Positions 25,045 to 35,221 of a stretch of DNA of 52,397 nucleotides are shown here, one piece after another. This stretch comes from Vicinamibacteria bacterium (GTDB taxonomy: Bacteria > Acidobacteriota > Vicinamibacteria > Fen-336), in assembly GCA_016934575.1 (NCBI GenBank), contig JAFGSN010000115.1, positions 1 to 52,397 of the forward strand, read 5' to 3'. The position numbers and the translations under genes were made by a program. The notes below the pieces were generated by a model. It was not told the DNA's origin. It searched no databases and saw only the letters and a program-made list of their open reading frames with translations. How positions within the stretch are numbered: the stretch's first letter is position 1; each line of letters opens with the position of its first letter.

Positions 25045-27147
25045 TTGCCGAGCCCGACGGCGCTTTCGCTCGACAGTCCCGTGCGACAGATTCGGGGCGT
25101 GGGTCCGAGCCGAGCATCGGCGCTTGAGAACGCGGGAATCACGACGGTCGAGGATCTGCTCTACCACATCCCGTTTCGTTATGAAGACCGCCGTCAATTC
25201 ACGAAGATACGCGATCTCGAGATCGGCCGGCGGGCCGTGATACGCGGCCGGATCGCGCGGATACTCCTCCATCGCAGGTTCCGGCGCACGTTTCTTGAGG
25301 CGTGGATCGAGGATGAATCGGGTCGTATCCGGGCGCTCTGGTTCAACCAGCCCTATCTTGCATCGAGACTCGTCGTAAATGCCGGCGTCGTGCTCTGCGG
25401 GACCGTTGCGATCGACCGGCGGCTGGGTATCAAGACGCTTATGTCGCCCCAGCTTGAGCTGCCGTCCGATCATGGCTCCGCGCGCATTACCGGCATCGTC
25501 GCTGTCTATGAGAGGTTGGGCGGCCTGAGCAGCCGCGTTCTGCGTGGCGTGATCATGCGGCTTCTCGACGATCTGTCGTCGCGAATGGATGATCCATTGT
25601 CCGCCGACGTCGTCCGACGTCTGGAGGTCACGGGACGCGAGGAGGCGTTCCGAATCATCCACTTGCCGGACGGAGACCAGGACGTCGAGAAGTTGAACGT
25701 CCGGCGCAGTCCGGGCCATGTCCGTCTGATACTCGAGGAGTTGTTCCTTTTCCAGCTTGGATTAGCGTCGCGCCGAAGGCTCGCGCGTCTGGGCTTTCAG
25801 GACGCGCGTTTCATGATCGACGAGCGCGTTAGGGCGGCCGTTCGGAGGATACTGCCGTTTCGATTGACGGAGGCGCAGCAACGCGTGGCGCGTGAGATCG
25901 CGGACGACATGCGCGCGCCGCACCCCATGCGCCGCCTGATTCAGGGAGACGTCGGCGCGGGCAAAACGGTAATCGCGTTGCTGGCATGCGTCATCGCCGT
26001 CGAGAATGGACGTCAGGCGGCCTTCATGGCGCCTACGGAGATTCTTGCCGAGCAGCACTTCTCGACATTCCGTCGTTACCTTGCGGATGCGTATTCAGCG
26101 CGGCTGCTCACGTCGCGCCTGCGCGGTCGGGAGCGAGAGCGGGCGGTTCGGGACGTCGCTGAAGGATCGGCGCGAATCGTCATCGGCACTCATGCCCTCA
26201 TTCAGGAGGCGGTGCGCTTCAAGCGCCTGGGGCTCGTCGTCGTAGACGAGCAGCATCGCTTCGGAGTGCTCGCAAGAGACGAGTTGATTCGCAAGGGCTG
26301 GCGCGCCGATCTGCTTGTCATGACCGCCACGCCGATTCCGCGCACGCTGGCATTGACCGCTTTCGGCGATCTAGACGTTTCCGTGATCGACGCACTGCCG
26401 CCCGGACGCGGCGCGATCAGGACGATGCATCTGTCGTCGGCCGAGCCGCGGAGAATCAATGCGCTATTGGAGGAAACGCTTGACGCGGGCCGTCAAGCAT
26501 ACGTCGTGTATCCGCTGGTCGAGGAGTCGGCGACGCTCGACGAGGTGCGCTCCGTCATGAGAATGACCGCGGTCTGGCGCGCGGCGCTTCCGCATCGCCG
26601 AGTGGGAATCCTGCACGGACGCATGTCGAGCGCCGAAAAGGAACGCGCCATGACGGCGTTCTCGCGCGGCGCCATCGACGTCCTCGTGACCACTTCCATC
26701 ATCGAGGTCGGCATCGACGTGCCCAACGCCACGCTGATCGTGATCGAGCACGCCGAGCGTTTCGGGCTGGCGCAGCTTCATCAGCTCCGCGGACGCGTCG
26801 GTCGCGGCGGGCATCCGTCGACGTGCCTGCTTGTCTCCCACGGCCCGCTTTCCGCCGAGGCGCGCGCGCGCGTCGAGACGTTGACGGCCACTCACGACGG
26901 TTTTGTAGTCGCGGAGCGCGATCTTGAGCTGCGCGGTCCCGGCGACCTGGTCGGTACCCGGCAGTGGGGCGCGCCGCGAATGCGCATCGCCGATCTTCAG
27001 CGCGACTTCGATCTGCTGGCGCATGCGAGAAGCCATGCGTTTGATTACGCGGAAGCTATTGACGCGGATCCCGGAGCGCGGTCTCTCCGCGAGTTCATTT
27101 CGGGGCCGGGCTGGGAGCGGCGGTTTGGAATGTCGCTCCGCGTTTGA
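25045..27147 (+). CDS. recG: ATP-dependent DNA helicase RecG
   Basis: RecG remodels stalled replication forks and branched DNA. The 700-residue protein has the N-terminal wedge/OB domain (about 50-150), helicase motif I GDVGAGKTVIALLA, motif II VVDEQHRFG (DEQH), motif III TATPIPRTLALT, motif V TSIIEVGIDVPNAT and motif VI QLRGRVGRG. The RecG-specific TRG region ERDLELRGPGDLVGTRQWG follows. The start appears to be TTG 25045; GTG 25081 is a possible alternative. Length is typical. Confidence 0.97.
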   Translation: MPSPTALSLDSPVRQIRGVGPSRASALENAGITTVEDLLYHIPFRYEDRRQFTKIRDLEIGRRAVIRGRIARILLHRRFRRTFLEAWIEDESGRIRALWFNQPYLASRLVVNAGVVLCGTVAIDRRLGIKTLMSPQLELPSDHGSARITGIVAVYERLGGLSSRVLRGVIMRLLDDLSSRMDDPLSADVVRRLEVTGREEAFRIIHLPDGDQDVEKLNVRRSPGHVRLILEELFLFQLGLASRRRLARLGFQDARFMIDERVRAAVRRILPFRLTEAQQRVAREIADDMRAPHPMRRLIQGDVGAGKTVIALLACVIAVENGRQAAFMAPTEILAEQHFSTFRRYLADAYSARLLTSRLRGRERERAVRDVAEGSARIVIGTHALIQEAVRFKRLGLVVVDEQHRFGVLARDELIRKGWRADLLVMTATPIPRTLALTAFGDLDVSVIDALPPGRGAIRTMHLSSAEPRRINALLEETLDAGRQAYVVYPLVEESATLDEVRSVMRMTAVWRAALPHRRVGILHGRMSSAEKERAMTAFSRGAIDVLVTTSIIEVGIDVPNATLIVIEHAERFGLAQLHQLRGRVGRGGHPSTCLLVSHGPLSAEARARVETLTATHDGFVVAERDLELRGPGDLVGTRQWGAPRMRIADLQRDFDLLAHARSHAFDYAEAIDADPGARSLREFISGPGWERRFGMSLRV

Positions 27148-27196
27148 AGCGAGGCGCGTTGCGTCGGCGATGCGTTCGTAGTTCACTTGGCGTGCG

Positions 27197-27781
27197 ATGT
27201 CGCGCATCATCGGAGGAACGCGCAAGGGACGGCGGCTGCGGGCGCCGGCCGGGCGCTTGACGCGTCCAACCGGCGCGCGCGTACGACAGTCGTTCTTCGA
27301 CCTGCTTGCGGGCAGGACGAACGGATGCCGTTTCCTGGATCTGTTCGCAGGAGCTGGCGGCGTGGGGATCGAGGCGTTCTCGCGCGGAGCCTCGCGCGTG
27401 GTTCTCGTCGATCATGCCAGGGGGGCGATAGCAGCGATTCGGCGCAATCTGTCCGGGCTTGACGAGGCGAGGGGCGTCGTCGAGGTGCGGCGCGCGGATT
27501 TTCGCTCGGCGCTTGCGCAATTGTCGGACGCACGAATGCATTTCGACGTCGTGTTTGTCGATCCGCCCTACACGGCGGAATACGAGGCGATACTCGATCG
27601 TGTCGTCGCATCGGGTGTTCTCGCGCCGGAAGCGATCGTCATCGTCGAGCGCTTTCATAAAAGGACGCTCCCGGAGAGAATAGGCATGCTGGGGCGTTTC
27701 CGGGACGTCAGGATCGGCGATCATTGCCTGAGTCTTTACCGGCCGTGGCGGGCCGCCGCCGTGGAGGGAAGCGAGAATTGA
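27197..27781 (+). CDS. rsmD: 16S rRNA (guanine966-N2)-methyltransferase RsmD
   Basis: RsmD methylates G966 of 16S rRNA using S-adenosylmethionine. The 194-residue protein begins MSRIIGGTRKGRRLRAP, has the cofactor loop FLDLFAGAGGVGIEAFSRGA near residue 46 and the catalytic DPPY motif (VFVDPPYTAEYE) near residue 120. Length fits the family. The stop overlaps the coaD start (TTGA). rsmD-coaD adjacency is common in bacteria and supports both assignments. Confidence 0.96.
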   Translation: MSRIIGGTRKGRRLRAPAGRLTRPTGARVRQSFFDLLAGRTNGCRFLDLFAGAGGVGIEAFSRGASRVVLVDHARGAIAAIRRNLSGLDEARGVVEVRRADFRSALAQLSDARMHFDVVFVDPPYTAEYEAILDRVVASGVLAPEAIVIVERFHKRTLPERIGMLGRFRDVRIGDHCLSLYRPWRAAAVEGSEN

Positions 27782-28317
27782 CTGCAAAGAGATCAAAAGC
27801 CGTTTTCCCGGGGTCCTTTGACCCGATCACGAACGGACATCTCGACATCATCGATCGTGCCCTGAAGGTGTTCGAGGAGGTGATTCTCGCGATCCTCGTC
27901 AATCCGGAAAAGCGTCCGTTGTTTTCCGTGGATGAGCGCGTGCGTTTATGCCGGGAAGCTTGTCGCGGCCGCCGCAGAGTGCGGGTCACGACATTCTCGG
28001 GTCTGCTTGTCGATTACGCGGAAAGCGCCGGCGCGCGCGTCATCGTACGCGGCCTGCGCGCCATCTCGGACTTCGAATACGAGTTCCAGATGGCGTTGAT
28101 GAATCGTCGCCTGAATTCCGAGATTGAAACCGTGTTCATGATGCCGGCGGAAAGCTATTCCTATCTTTCGTCGAGAATGGTCAAGGAAGTTTCAGCGCTG
28201 GGAGGCCAGGTCGGGCGGTTCGTCCCGGCCGTCGTCGAGCGCCGGCTCAGGTTGCGGTCGCGATCCAATGGAAGACGCGCTCGGACGGCCGGGCGGCCAC
28301 GAAAGACTAAGAAGTGA
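27778..28317 (+). CDS. coaD: Phosphopantetheine adenylyltransferase
   Basis: CoaD makes dephospho-CoA from 4'-phosphopantetheine and ATP. The protein has AVFPGSFDPITNGHLDIIDR with the nucleotidyltransferase T/HxGH element (NGHL), VRGLRAISDFEYEFQMA and YSYLSSRMVKEVSALGG. I chose TTG 27778: it overlaps the rsmD stop and has GGAGGG (27762-27767) upstream. An ATG at 27724 lies inside rsmD and adds unrelated residues. The length of 179 is about 20 longer than usual because of a basic C-terminal tail. Confidence 0.95.
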   Translation: MTAKRSKAVFPGSFDPITNGHLDIIDRALKVFEEVILAILVNPEKRPLFSVDERVRLCREACRGRRRVRVTTFSGLLVDYAESAGARVIVRGLRAISDFEYEFQMALMNRRLNSEIETVFMMPAESYSYLSSRMVKEVSALGGQVGRFVPAVVERRLRLRSRSNGRRARTAGRPRKTKK

Positions 28318-29522
28318 TCAAACGGGAGCGTGGCGAGATCGAGTTGGCGCGAAGGGCGCGTTTCACGTCGGTCTCGCCGACCGTGGCAATGGCGCAAGCC
28401 GCCGACGCTCGCCGCCAGCGCGGCCTCGAGGTCATCGATCTCACCATCGGCGAGCCCGATCAACCGACGCCCCGACATATCGTGGCCGCGGCCGAATGCG
28501 CCCTGCGGAAGGGATGGACCCGCTACACGTCCGCGGCGGGTCTCGGCGAGTTGCGCGCTGCCGTGGCGCGACGATACAACGACGACCACGCCCTCGCTCT
28601 CGATCCGGACGAGACGATGATTTGCTGCGGGGGCAAGCATGCGCTCTACCTCGTATGTCAGGCGATTCTTGACCGCGGAGACGAAGTCATCGTTCCGTCG
28701 CCGCACTGGCCCAGCTTTGAACAGGCGGTGCGGCTGGCTGGCGCGCGGCCGGTGATAGTACGCGCCGAAGAGCGGAAGAGTTTTCACGTCAGCGCGCGCA
28801 TGATCGCCCGAGCGATAGGAACGCGGACACGGGCCGTGATTCTCAACAGTCCGGCTAATCCCACGAGCGCCGTCATCGCGGAGGAGGAGCTGCTGGCGAT
28901 CGCGCGAGTCGCGCGTCGGCGGCGATTGGTTGTTCTCTACGATGACGCATATGCGCGGTTGATCTATGGTAAAACGGAATCGGCGCCATACCGGCGTCTG
29001 CGAGAGACGCTTGGAGAGCGCCTCGTCATTCTGGGGACCGCGTCAAAGACTTATTGCATGACCGGCTGGCGCATCGGCTGGGTGCTGGGATCGAGATCAA
29101 TCGTGGCGGCCTGCGTTGCGCTGGCTTCGCACAGCACTCAGTGTCCGACCACGTTCGCGCAGGTGGGCGCGATTCAGGCGCTCGCGGGGCCGCAGGCGCA
29201 GGTTCACCAGATGGCCAAGGAATACCTGCGGCGTCGTGACGCCGTTCTTCCGGCGCTGCGCGCCATTCCAGGCGTCGAATGCGTCGAGCCCGAGGGCGGT
29301 TTTTACCTGTTTCCGAACGTCAAGGCGTATGTCGGAGCGCGCCCGGGCGCGACTGTCGATTTCGCGCGCCTGCTGCTCGATCGAATCGGCGTGGGAGTCG
29401 TGCCGGGCGAAGCATTCGGCGCGCCGGGGCATTTGCGCATCTCCTTCGCCCGGCCGACCGCTGAAACGCTGGAAGGCGTGTCACGAATGAAGACGTTACT
29501 CAGGCAATTAGGAGCGTCATGA
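28314..29522 (+). CDS. Class I PLP-dependent aminotransferase (aspartate aminotransferase-like)
   Basis: The 402-residue fold type I enzyme probably transfers amino groups between an amino acid, most likely aspartate, and 2-oxoglutarate. Landmarks are LTIGEPDQPTP at the start, GGKHALYLVCQAIL, NSPANPTSAV, the DDAYARLIY segment, and the Schiff-base lysine in GTASKTYCMTGWRIGW. RISFARPT near the end carries the substrate-carboxylate arginine. The start is GTG 28314, overlapping coaD by four bases. The exact substrate cannot be read from sequence. Confidence 0.92.
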   Translation: MIKRERGEIELARRARFTSVSPTVAMAQAADARRQRGLEVIDLTIGEPDQPTPRHIVAAAECALRKGWTRYTSAAGLGELRAAVARRYNDDHALALDPDETMICCGGKHALYLVCQAILDRGDEVIVPSPHWPSFEQAVRLAGARPVIVRAEERKSFHVSARMIARAIGTRTRAVILNSPANPTSAVIAEEELLAIARVARRRRLVVLYDDAYARLIYGKTESAPYRRLRETLGERLVILGTASKTYCMTGWRIGWVLGSRSIVAACVALASHSTQCPTTFAQVGAIQALAGPQAQVHQMAKEYLRRRDAVLPALRAIPGVECVEPEGGFYLFPNVKAYVGARPGATVDFARLLLDRIGVGVVPGEAFGAPGHLRISFARPTAETLEGVSRMKTLLRQLGAS

Positions 29523-29881
29523 GAGGCTTGCCCGTCGGATCGATCATCGTGCTGAATCTGCACACGCCCAAGCAGAAGGTCTGGGGCCTTTTGCTCGATG
29601 TGAACGCCGCTGGCGTCGTCATACGCGGGCTTGACCTCGAAGTTTTCGACGACTGGATGCGTCAAGAGGCGCGCGGGGGAGAGATGCAGATTGGGGTCAC
29701 GACCGTCTTTTTCCCCCTGGCGCGAGTCGAGCGCATCGAGCTTGACGAGTCCGTCGGTTGCGTCATCGGATATGCCGTGCGTTATGAAGAGATCGTGGGA
29801 CGTCCCGCCGGCGAAGCGCTGAAAACAACTGACCAACGAGTGAACGGCGACGACCCGGATGATGGCGGAGACGGCGCGTGA
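29519..29881 (+). CDS. Conserved-looking small protein
   Basis: The 120-residue product has VGSIIVLNLHTPKQKVWGLL, GVVIRGLDLEVFDDWMRQEA and TVFFPLARVERIELDES. Short beta strands like these are seen in Sm-like or small barrel proteins, but I do not recognise a named family. The tail is acidic and looks disordered (DDPDDGGDGA). It overlaps the aminotransferase stop by ATGA and ends the recG operon. No signal peptide. Confidence 0.75.
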   Translation: MRGLPVGSIIVLNLHTPKQKVWGLLLDVNAAGVVIRGLDLEVFDDWMRQEARGGEMQIGVTTVFFPLARVERIELDESVGCVIGYAVRYEEIVGRPAGEALKTTDQRVNGDDPDDGGDGA

Positions 29882-29931
29882 TACCTCGCGGCTCACAGCT
29901 TTAGACGCCTACGCAGAATGCGGTTTGTTTG

Positions 29932-30390
29932 CTAATTGTCGGCCGGCAAGCCGATCGCATCGTCATCCAATTCGTCCGGGACGGTATAAGCGTCTTGCCT
30001 GGAACGTAAACGACGTGCGCGGTTCATGAGTCGTGAGCCCGAAGGAGCGATCACGAACCAGGAATCATCATGCCGTGAAGAGTTCCGATAATAGCGCGCA
30101 AGGGCGTAGGGGTCGATGACGACGGACTCGGTGTCTGACACGTTTTCCTTTTCGTGCGCAGTCGTCTCCCCTAAGCGATAGAAACGAGCGAGATCGTATG
30201 GATTACGAAGAACCCGAATGTGAAAAACGGCTTCGCCGCTCGATGTGTCTTCGTCTTCAATCTCCGCGGCGACCGCATCTTGCTCTGTATTGGCCGCCGC
30301 GGCGTCTTGAGCAGCAGAGGGCGTTTCCGCCAGACACGGCAGCGCTAAACCGAATGCCAGGCTCAGAAGCAGCATCCATCGTATGCTCAT
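29932..30390 (-). CDS. Small secreted protein of unknown function
   Basis: From ATG 30390 the product is 152 residues. It starts with a clean signal peptide (MSIRWMLLLSLAFGLALPCLA, then ETP). The mature protein is acidic and has two related-looking segments, VLRNPYDLARFYR and VIDPYALARYYR, spaced about 35 residues apart. The repeated DPYxLARYYR-like element suggests a short internal repeat. GGAGGA lies four to five bases before the start, which decides against the longer frame up to 30504. Family unknown. Confidence 0.7.
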   Translation of the reverse strand: MSIRWMLLLSLAFGLALPCLAETPSAAQDAAAANTEQDAVAAEIEDEDTSSGEAVFHIRVLRNPYDLARFYRLGETTAHEKENVSDTESVVIDPYALARYYRNSSRHDDSWFVIAPSGSRLMNRARRLRSRQDAYTVPDELDDDAIGLPADN

Positions 30391-30511
30391 CGCGTTCCTC
30401 CAACTCAGTGCCAAACGTCTGACCCCTCGAGACGGACCGTGATTATCACGGCCGGCGCGGGGATCTTTGGACCGCGCTAAAGATTGATACGAAATCGCGG
30501 TCAAACTTGAG

Positions 30512-30527
30512 TGTGATCTTCATCACT
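30512..30527. promoter_or_regulatory. CRP/FNR-family-like palindromic operator
   Basis: The sequence TGTGATCTTCATCACT matches the CRP consensus TGTGA-N6-TCACA at nine of ten positions. It is 122 bases upstream of the secreted-protein start (30390, minus strand) and 365 upstream of serA. No regulator is encoded in the window. A chance match is possible. Confidence 0.35.
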
Positions 30528-30574
30528 CGCGGCGATATCCTCAGTAATAGCGAGGACGGTGGAACCAGTGCGAG

Positions 30575-30603
30575 TTGTGACCTGTGCATATCTCTAATTT
30601 ATA
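30575..30603 (+). promoter_or_regulatory. Possible sigma-70 promoter upstream of serA
   Basis: TTGTGA (30575-30580) is followed after 17 bases by TTTATA (30598-30603); a one-base shift gives TTATAG. It is about 290 bases from serA, so a closer TATGAT box (30774-30779) may be the real one. Weak match. Confidence 0.25.
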
Positions 30604-30891
30604 GAATCCATAGGAGTTGCGAATGGAGTGCACCATGATTCCACAACTTTTCCACAGTTCTTGCGCAGGATCAGCACAATTATCCATGAAGCCATGATAT
30701 CAGAGAGTTGTTTGATTCCGATCTCTGATTCTTTTTCGACCGATGGTCGATTTCACATGACGCGTTCCTCGGATATGATGGCGCCACCACCTGCCGGTCT
30801 GGAAGATGTGGCCGGGTCAGGTAGGACGCGAGATCTCCCGACCGAAGCGCACGTCGTGGCGTGAGAACCGCGATCGAGTCATAGAGAAACG

Positions 30892-32499
30892 ATGATCATG
30901 AGCGAGGATAAAACCTTGAAAATACTGGTTTCTGATGGCATCAGCAAGCGTGGCGGGGAGATACTCCGCGCCGAAGGTTGGACCGTCGACATCTGGCCGA
31001 AGCCTCAACCGCAGGAGGAGCTCATCAAGGCGATACCGCCATACGATGCTCTCATCGTCCGGAGCGCAAGCAAGGTGTCCGCGGGAGTGCTGGAAGCGGC
31101 GGAGAACCTTAAAGTCGTAGGGCGAGCCGGAGTCGGCGTTGACAACGTGGACCTGACGGCGGCGACGCGGCGTGGCGTCATCGTCATGAACTCGCCCCAG
31201 GGCAACATGGTGGCCACCGCGGAGCTGACAATGGCCTTAATGCTGGCGCTGGCACGGAACGTGCCGCAGGCGCATGCCTCGATGAAAGGCGGCAAATGGG
31301 ACAAGAAGACGTTCGCCGGAGTCGAGCTCATGGGCAAACGCGTCGGCGTCGTCGGCCTCGGCCGTATCGGACGCGAGGTGGCCCTGCGTTGTCGTAGCTT
31401 CGGAATGGAGATTGTCGCGTTCGATCCGTTCATCGCGCCCGGTGTGGCCGAACCGATGAACGTCAGTCTGGTCTCGCTCGACGAACTGCTCCAGACGTCG
31501 GATTACATCACGCTTCACACGACCCTGACGGATGAGACGCGACATCTGCTACGTAAGGAGACCCTGGTCAAGGTCAAGCCGGGCGTCCGCATCGTCAACG
31601 CGGCCCGCGGCGGGCTGATCGACGACGAAGCGCTGATCGCGGCGTTGGAGGAAGGACGCGTGGCCGGCGCGGCTCTCGATGTCTATGCCAGCGAGCCTCC
31701 CAAGGACTGGCGCATCATCGAACACCCGCGGGTGATCGCGACGCCGCACCTCGGCGCATCGACAGCCGAGGCGCAGCAGAAGGTCGGCAACGATATCGCC
31801 ACCCAGATTCGGGATTATCTGAAGGGAGGCGCGATCCGACAGGCGGTCAACTTCTTCTCGATTTCGGGAGAGCTTTACGATCAGGTGCGTCCGGCCATGG
31901 ATTTGGCGCAGAGACTCGGGTCGATCCTGGGTCAGCTCTCCGCCGAGGCGCCTCGGGGCGTCGATCTGTGCCTCTATGGCGAGCTGAACGAAATCGAGGG
32001 TACGCCGATCGCGGCGGCGGCGACCGCAGGGCTGCTCCAGCCGTTCCTCCATGAAAGCGTGACGGCCGTCAACGCGCTGGCCATCGCCAAGGAAATGAAC
32101 ATCGGCGTCAGCCACTCGACGTCCACGACGCCGATCACCTTCTCCAACATGATGGAACTGCGGATCGCCACAAAGGCCGGCGATCTCTCGGTCGCCGGCA
32201 CGATATTCGGCGGCAACCACATGCGTGTCATCGAGTTCGACGGAGTCGACGTTGAAGCCGTTCCCCAGGGGCGTATCCTGTTCGTCAGGAATGACGACAC
32301 TCCCGGTGTCGTGGGCAACATCGGTACGATTCTTGGCCGATGCACCGTCAACATCGCGCGCATGACGGTCGGCCGGCAGGCGGGCGGGGACGCTCTCATG
32401 TTCATCGAGGTCGATCAGGATCTTGCAGAAAGCGTCCTGGGAGAGATCGTGAAGATTCCCGGCGTGCGCCAGGCGCGCGCTGTTAGCCTGCCTGAGTAA
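30892..32499 (+). CDS. serA: D-3-phosphoglycerate dehydrogenase
   Basis: SerA oxidises 3-phosphoglycerate to 3-phosphohydroxypyruvate, the first step of serine synthesis. The 535-residue protein is the long type: substrate domain, NAD domain with VGVVGLGRIGREVALR, catalytic NAARGGLID arginine region and the PHLGAST histidine. An intervening domain (about 320-455) and a C-terminal ACT domain (about 460-535, with VRNDDTPGVVGNIGTIL) follow. The ACT domain is usually the serine-binding feedback site. Starts 30892 and 30898 are both possible. Confidence 0.97.
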   Translation: MIMSEDKTLKILVSDGISKRGGEILRAEGWTVDIWPKPQPQEELIKAIPPYDALIVRSASKVSAGVLEAAENLKVVGRAGVGVDNVDLTAATRRGVIVMNSPQGNMVATAELTMALMLALARNVPQAHASMKGGKWDKKTFAGVELMGKRVGVVGLGRIGREVALRCRSFGMEIVAFDPFIAPGVAEPMNVSLVSLDELLQTSDYITLHTTLTDETRHLLRKETLVKVKPGVRIVNAARGGLIDDEALIAALEEGRVAGAALDVYASEPPKDWRIIEHPRVIATPHLGASTAEAQQKVGNDIATQIRDYLKGGAIRQAVNFFSISGELYDQVRPAMDLAQRLGSILGQLSAEAPRGVDLCLYGELNEIEGTPIAAAATAGLLQPFLHESVTAVNALAIAKEMNIGVSHSTSTTPITFSNMMELRIATKAGDLSVAGTIFGGNHMRVIEFDGVDVEAVPQGRILFVRNDDTPGVVGNIGTILGRCTVNIARMTVGRQAGGDALMFIEVDQDLAESVLGEIVKIPGVRQARAVSLPE

Positions 32500-32611
32500 A
32501 TGTCGAAACGTGGGAGATATGGAAGCGCGGGGCGGAGTCGCAAAGGCATGAAACGTCGCAAATAGTGATCAAAGATCGCGGTCATTGCGAGAAGGGCTGG
32601 GGGACGACGGA

Positions 32612-33991
<1,380 letters not shown>

Positions 33992-34029
33992 CGCGCGGAA
34001 CGCTCGTCGTTTGAAACGGGAGCCCAGCA

Positions 34030-34992
34030 GTGATCAAGAAAGCGTTCATCACCGGCATCACGGGCCAGGACGGCAGCTATCTCGCCGAGCTGCTTCTCGA
34101 GAAGCAGTACGAGGTGCATGGTCTCGTCCGGCGCAGCAGCTCTTTCAACACCTGGCGCATCGATCATATCCGCGACCGTATTCGACTCCATTACGGCGAT
34201 CTCGTCGACCAGCACAGCCTGGTGCAGACGCTGGAGAAGGTCCAGCCCGACGAGGTGTACAACCTCGCCGCGCAGAGCCACGTCAAGGTGTCGTTCGACA
34301 TGCCCGAGTACACGGCGGACGTCACGGCCGTGGGCGTTCTCAGGCTGCTCGACGCCGTGCGCGAGCTGGGGATGGATGTTCGCGTCTATCAGGCCGGAAG
34401 CTCGGAGATGTTCGGCAAGGCGGTAGAGACGCCGCAAAACGAAAAAACGCCCTTTCACCCGCGTTCGCCTTACGCGGCGTCGAAGGTGTTCGCGCATCAC
34501 GTCGCGGTAAATTATCGCGAGGGCTACGGAATGCACATTTCGAACGGCATTCTTTTCAACCACGAGTCGCCGCGGCGCGGCGAGAACTTCGTCACGCGCA
34601 AGATCACCCTGGGCGTGTCGGCGATCAAGCGCGGCAAGATGCGCGAGCTGCGCCTCGGCAACCTGGACGCCAAACGGGATTGGGGGTATGCGCGGGACTA
34701 TGTCGAGGCCATGTGGATGATGCTTCAGCAGGAGACGCCCGACGACTATGTTGTCGCCACCAGCGAGACGCATTCCGTGCGTGAGTTCCTCGAAGAGGCC
34801 TTCTCGATTGCCGGTCTCGACTGGAAAGAGTTCGTGAAAGTCGACCGGAAGTACTTCAGGCCGGCCGAGGTCGACTTGCTACTGGGGGACCCGAGCAAGG
34901 CGCAGCGCACGCTGGGTTGGACGCCGAAGGTCGGTTTCAAGGAGCTGGTGCGGCTCATGGTCGAGTCCGACATGGACGGTCCGCGCCATTGA
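34030..34992 (+). CDS. gmd: GDP-mannose 4,6-dehydratase
   Basis: Gmd converts GDP-mannose to GDP-4-keto-6-deoxymannose, the precursor of fucose, rhamnose-D and related sugars. The 320-residue protein has the NADP loop [41 protein letters not shown], the active-site YAASK and the family-specific [19 protein letters not shown] 34030 is the start. Length is at the short end of the family. No GDP-fucose synthase or Rmd gene follows, so the next enzyme must be elsewhere. Confidence 0.96.
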   Translation: MIKKAFITGITGQDGSYLAELLLEKQYEVHGLVRRSSSFNTWRIDHIRDRIRLHYGDLVDQHSLVQTLEKVQPDEVYNLAAQSHVKVSFDMPEYTADVTAVGVLRLLDAVRELGMDVRVYQAGSSEMFGKAVETPQNEKTPFHPRSPYAASKVFAHHVAVNYREGYGMHISNGILFNHESPRRGENFVTRKITLGVSAIKRGKMRELRLGNLDAKRDWGYARDYVEAMWMMLQQETPDDYVVATSETHSVREFLEEAFSIAGLDWKEFVKVDRKYFRPAEVDLLLGDPSKAQRTLGWTPKVGFKELVRLMVESDMDGPRH

Positions 34993-35006
34993 GGCCTCCC
35001 ATTCAA

Positions 35007-35026
35007 CCCAAAAACTGCGGTTTGGG
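35007..35026. other. Short inverted repeat after gmd
   Basis: CCCAAA (35007-35012) and TTTGGG (35021-35026) flank an eight-base loop. It is 15 bases past the gmd stop. There is no T run after it on the plus strand, so it is a weak terminator candidate. Confidence 0.2.
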
Positions 35027-35221
35027 CTCACGAAAATAGGCGCGACGGCGCGGAGACGCCAAGAGAAAGAATGCCGGCGATCCGCCGTGCCATTCAGAAG
35101 ATTTTCGGGGATCATACGTACGCGGAGTTTACGGGATGATGAACGTGTTCGGAGCGTTCGACCTTTCGCCGACTGCGTCCCAACGGCCGCCGGGGGACAT
35201 CGTCTTGCGGAAATCCGAGCG

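Larger units (their letters stand above)
30391..30891. other. 501-base intergenic region between a secreted-protein gene and serA
   Basis: The flanking genes diverge. I see no convincing gene; one 78-codon frame from 30628 is low-complexity and lacks a ribosome site. The region holds a CRP/FNR-like palindrome at 30512-30527, a possible sigma-70 promoter at 30575-30603, a perfect hairpin TCGACC/GGTCGA at 30736-30750, and a TATGAT box at 30774-30779. The AT content rises around 30590-30720, as expected for a control region. Confidence 0.5.
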
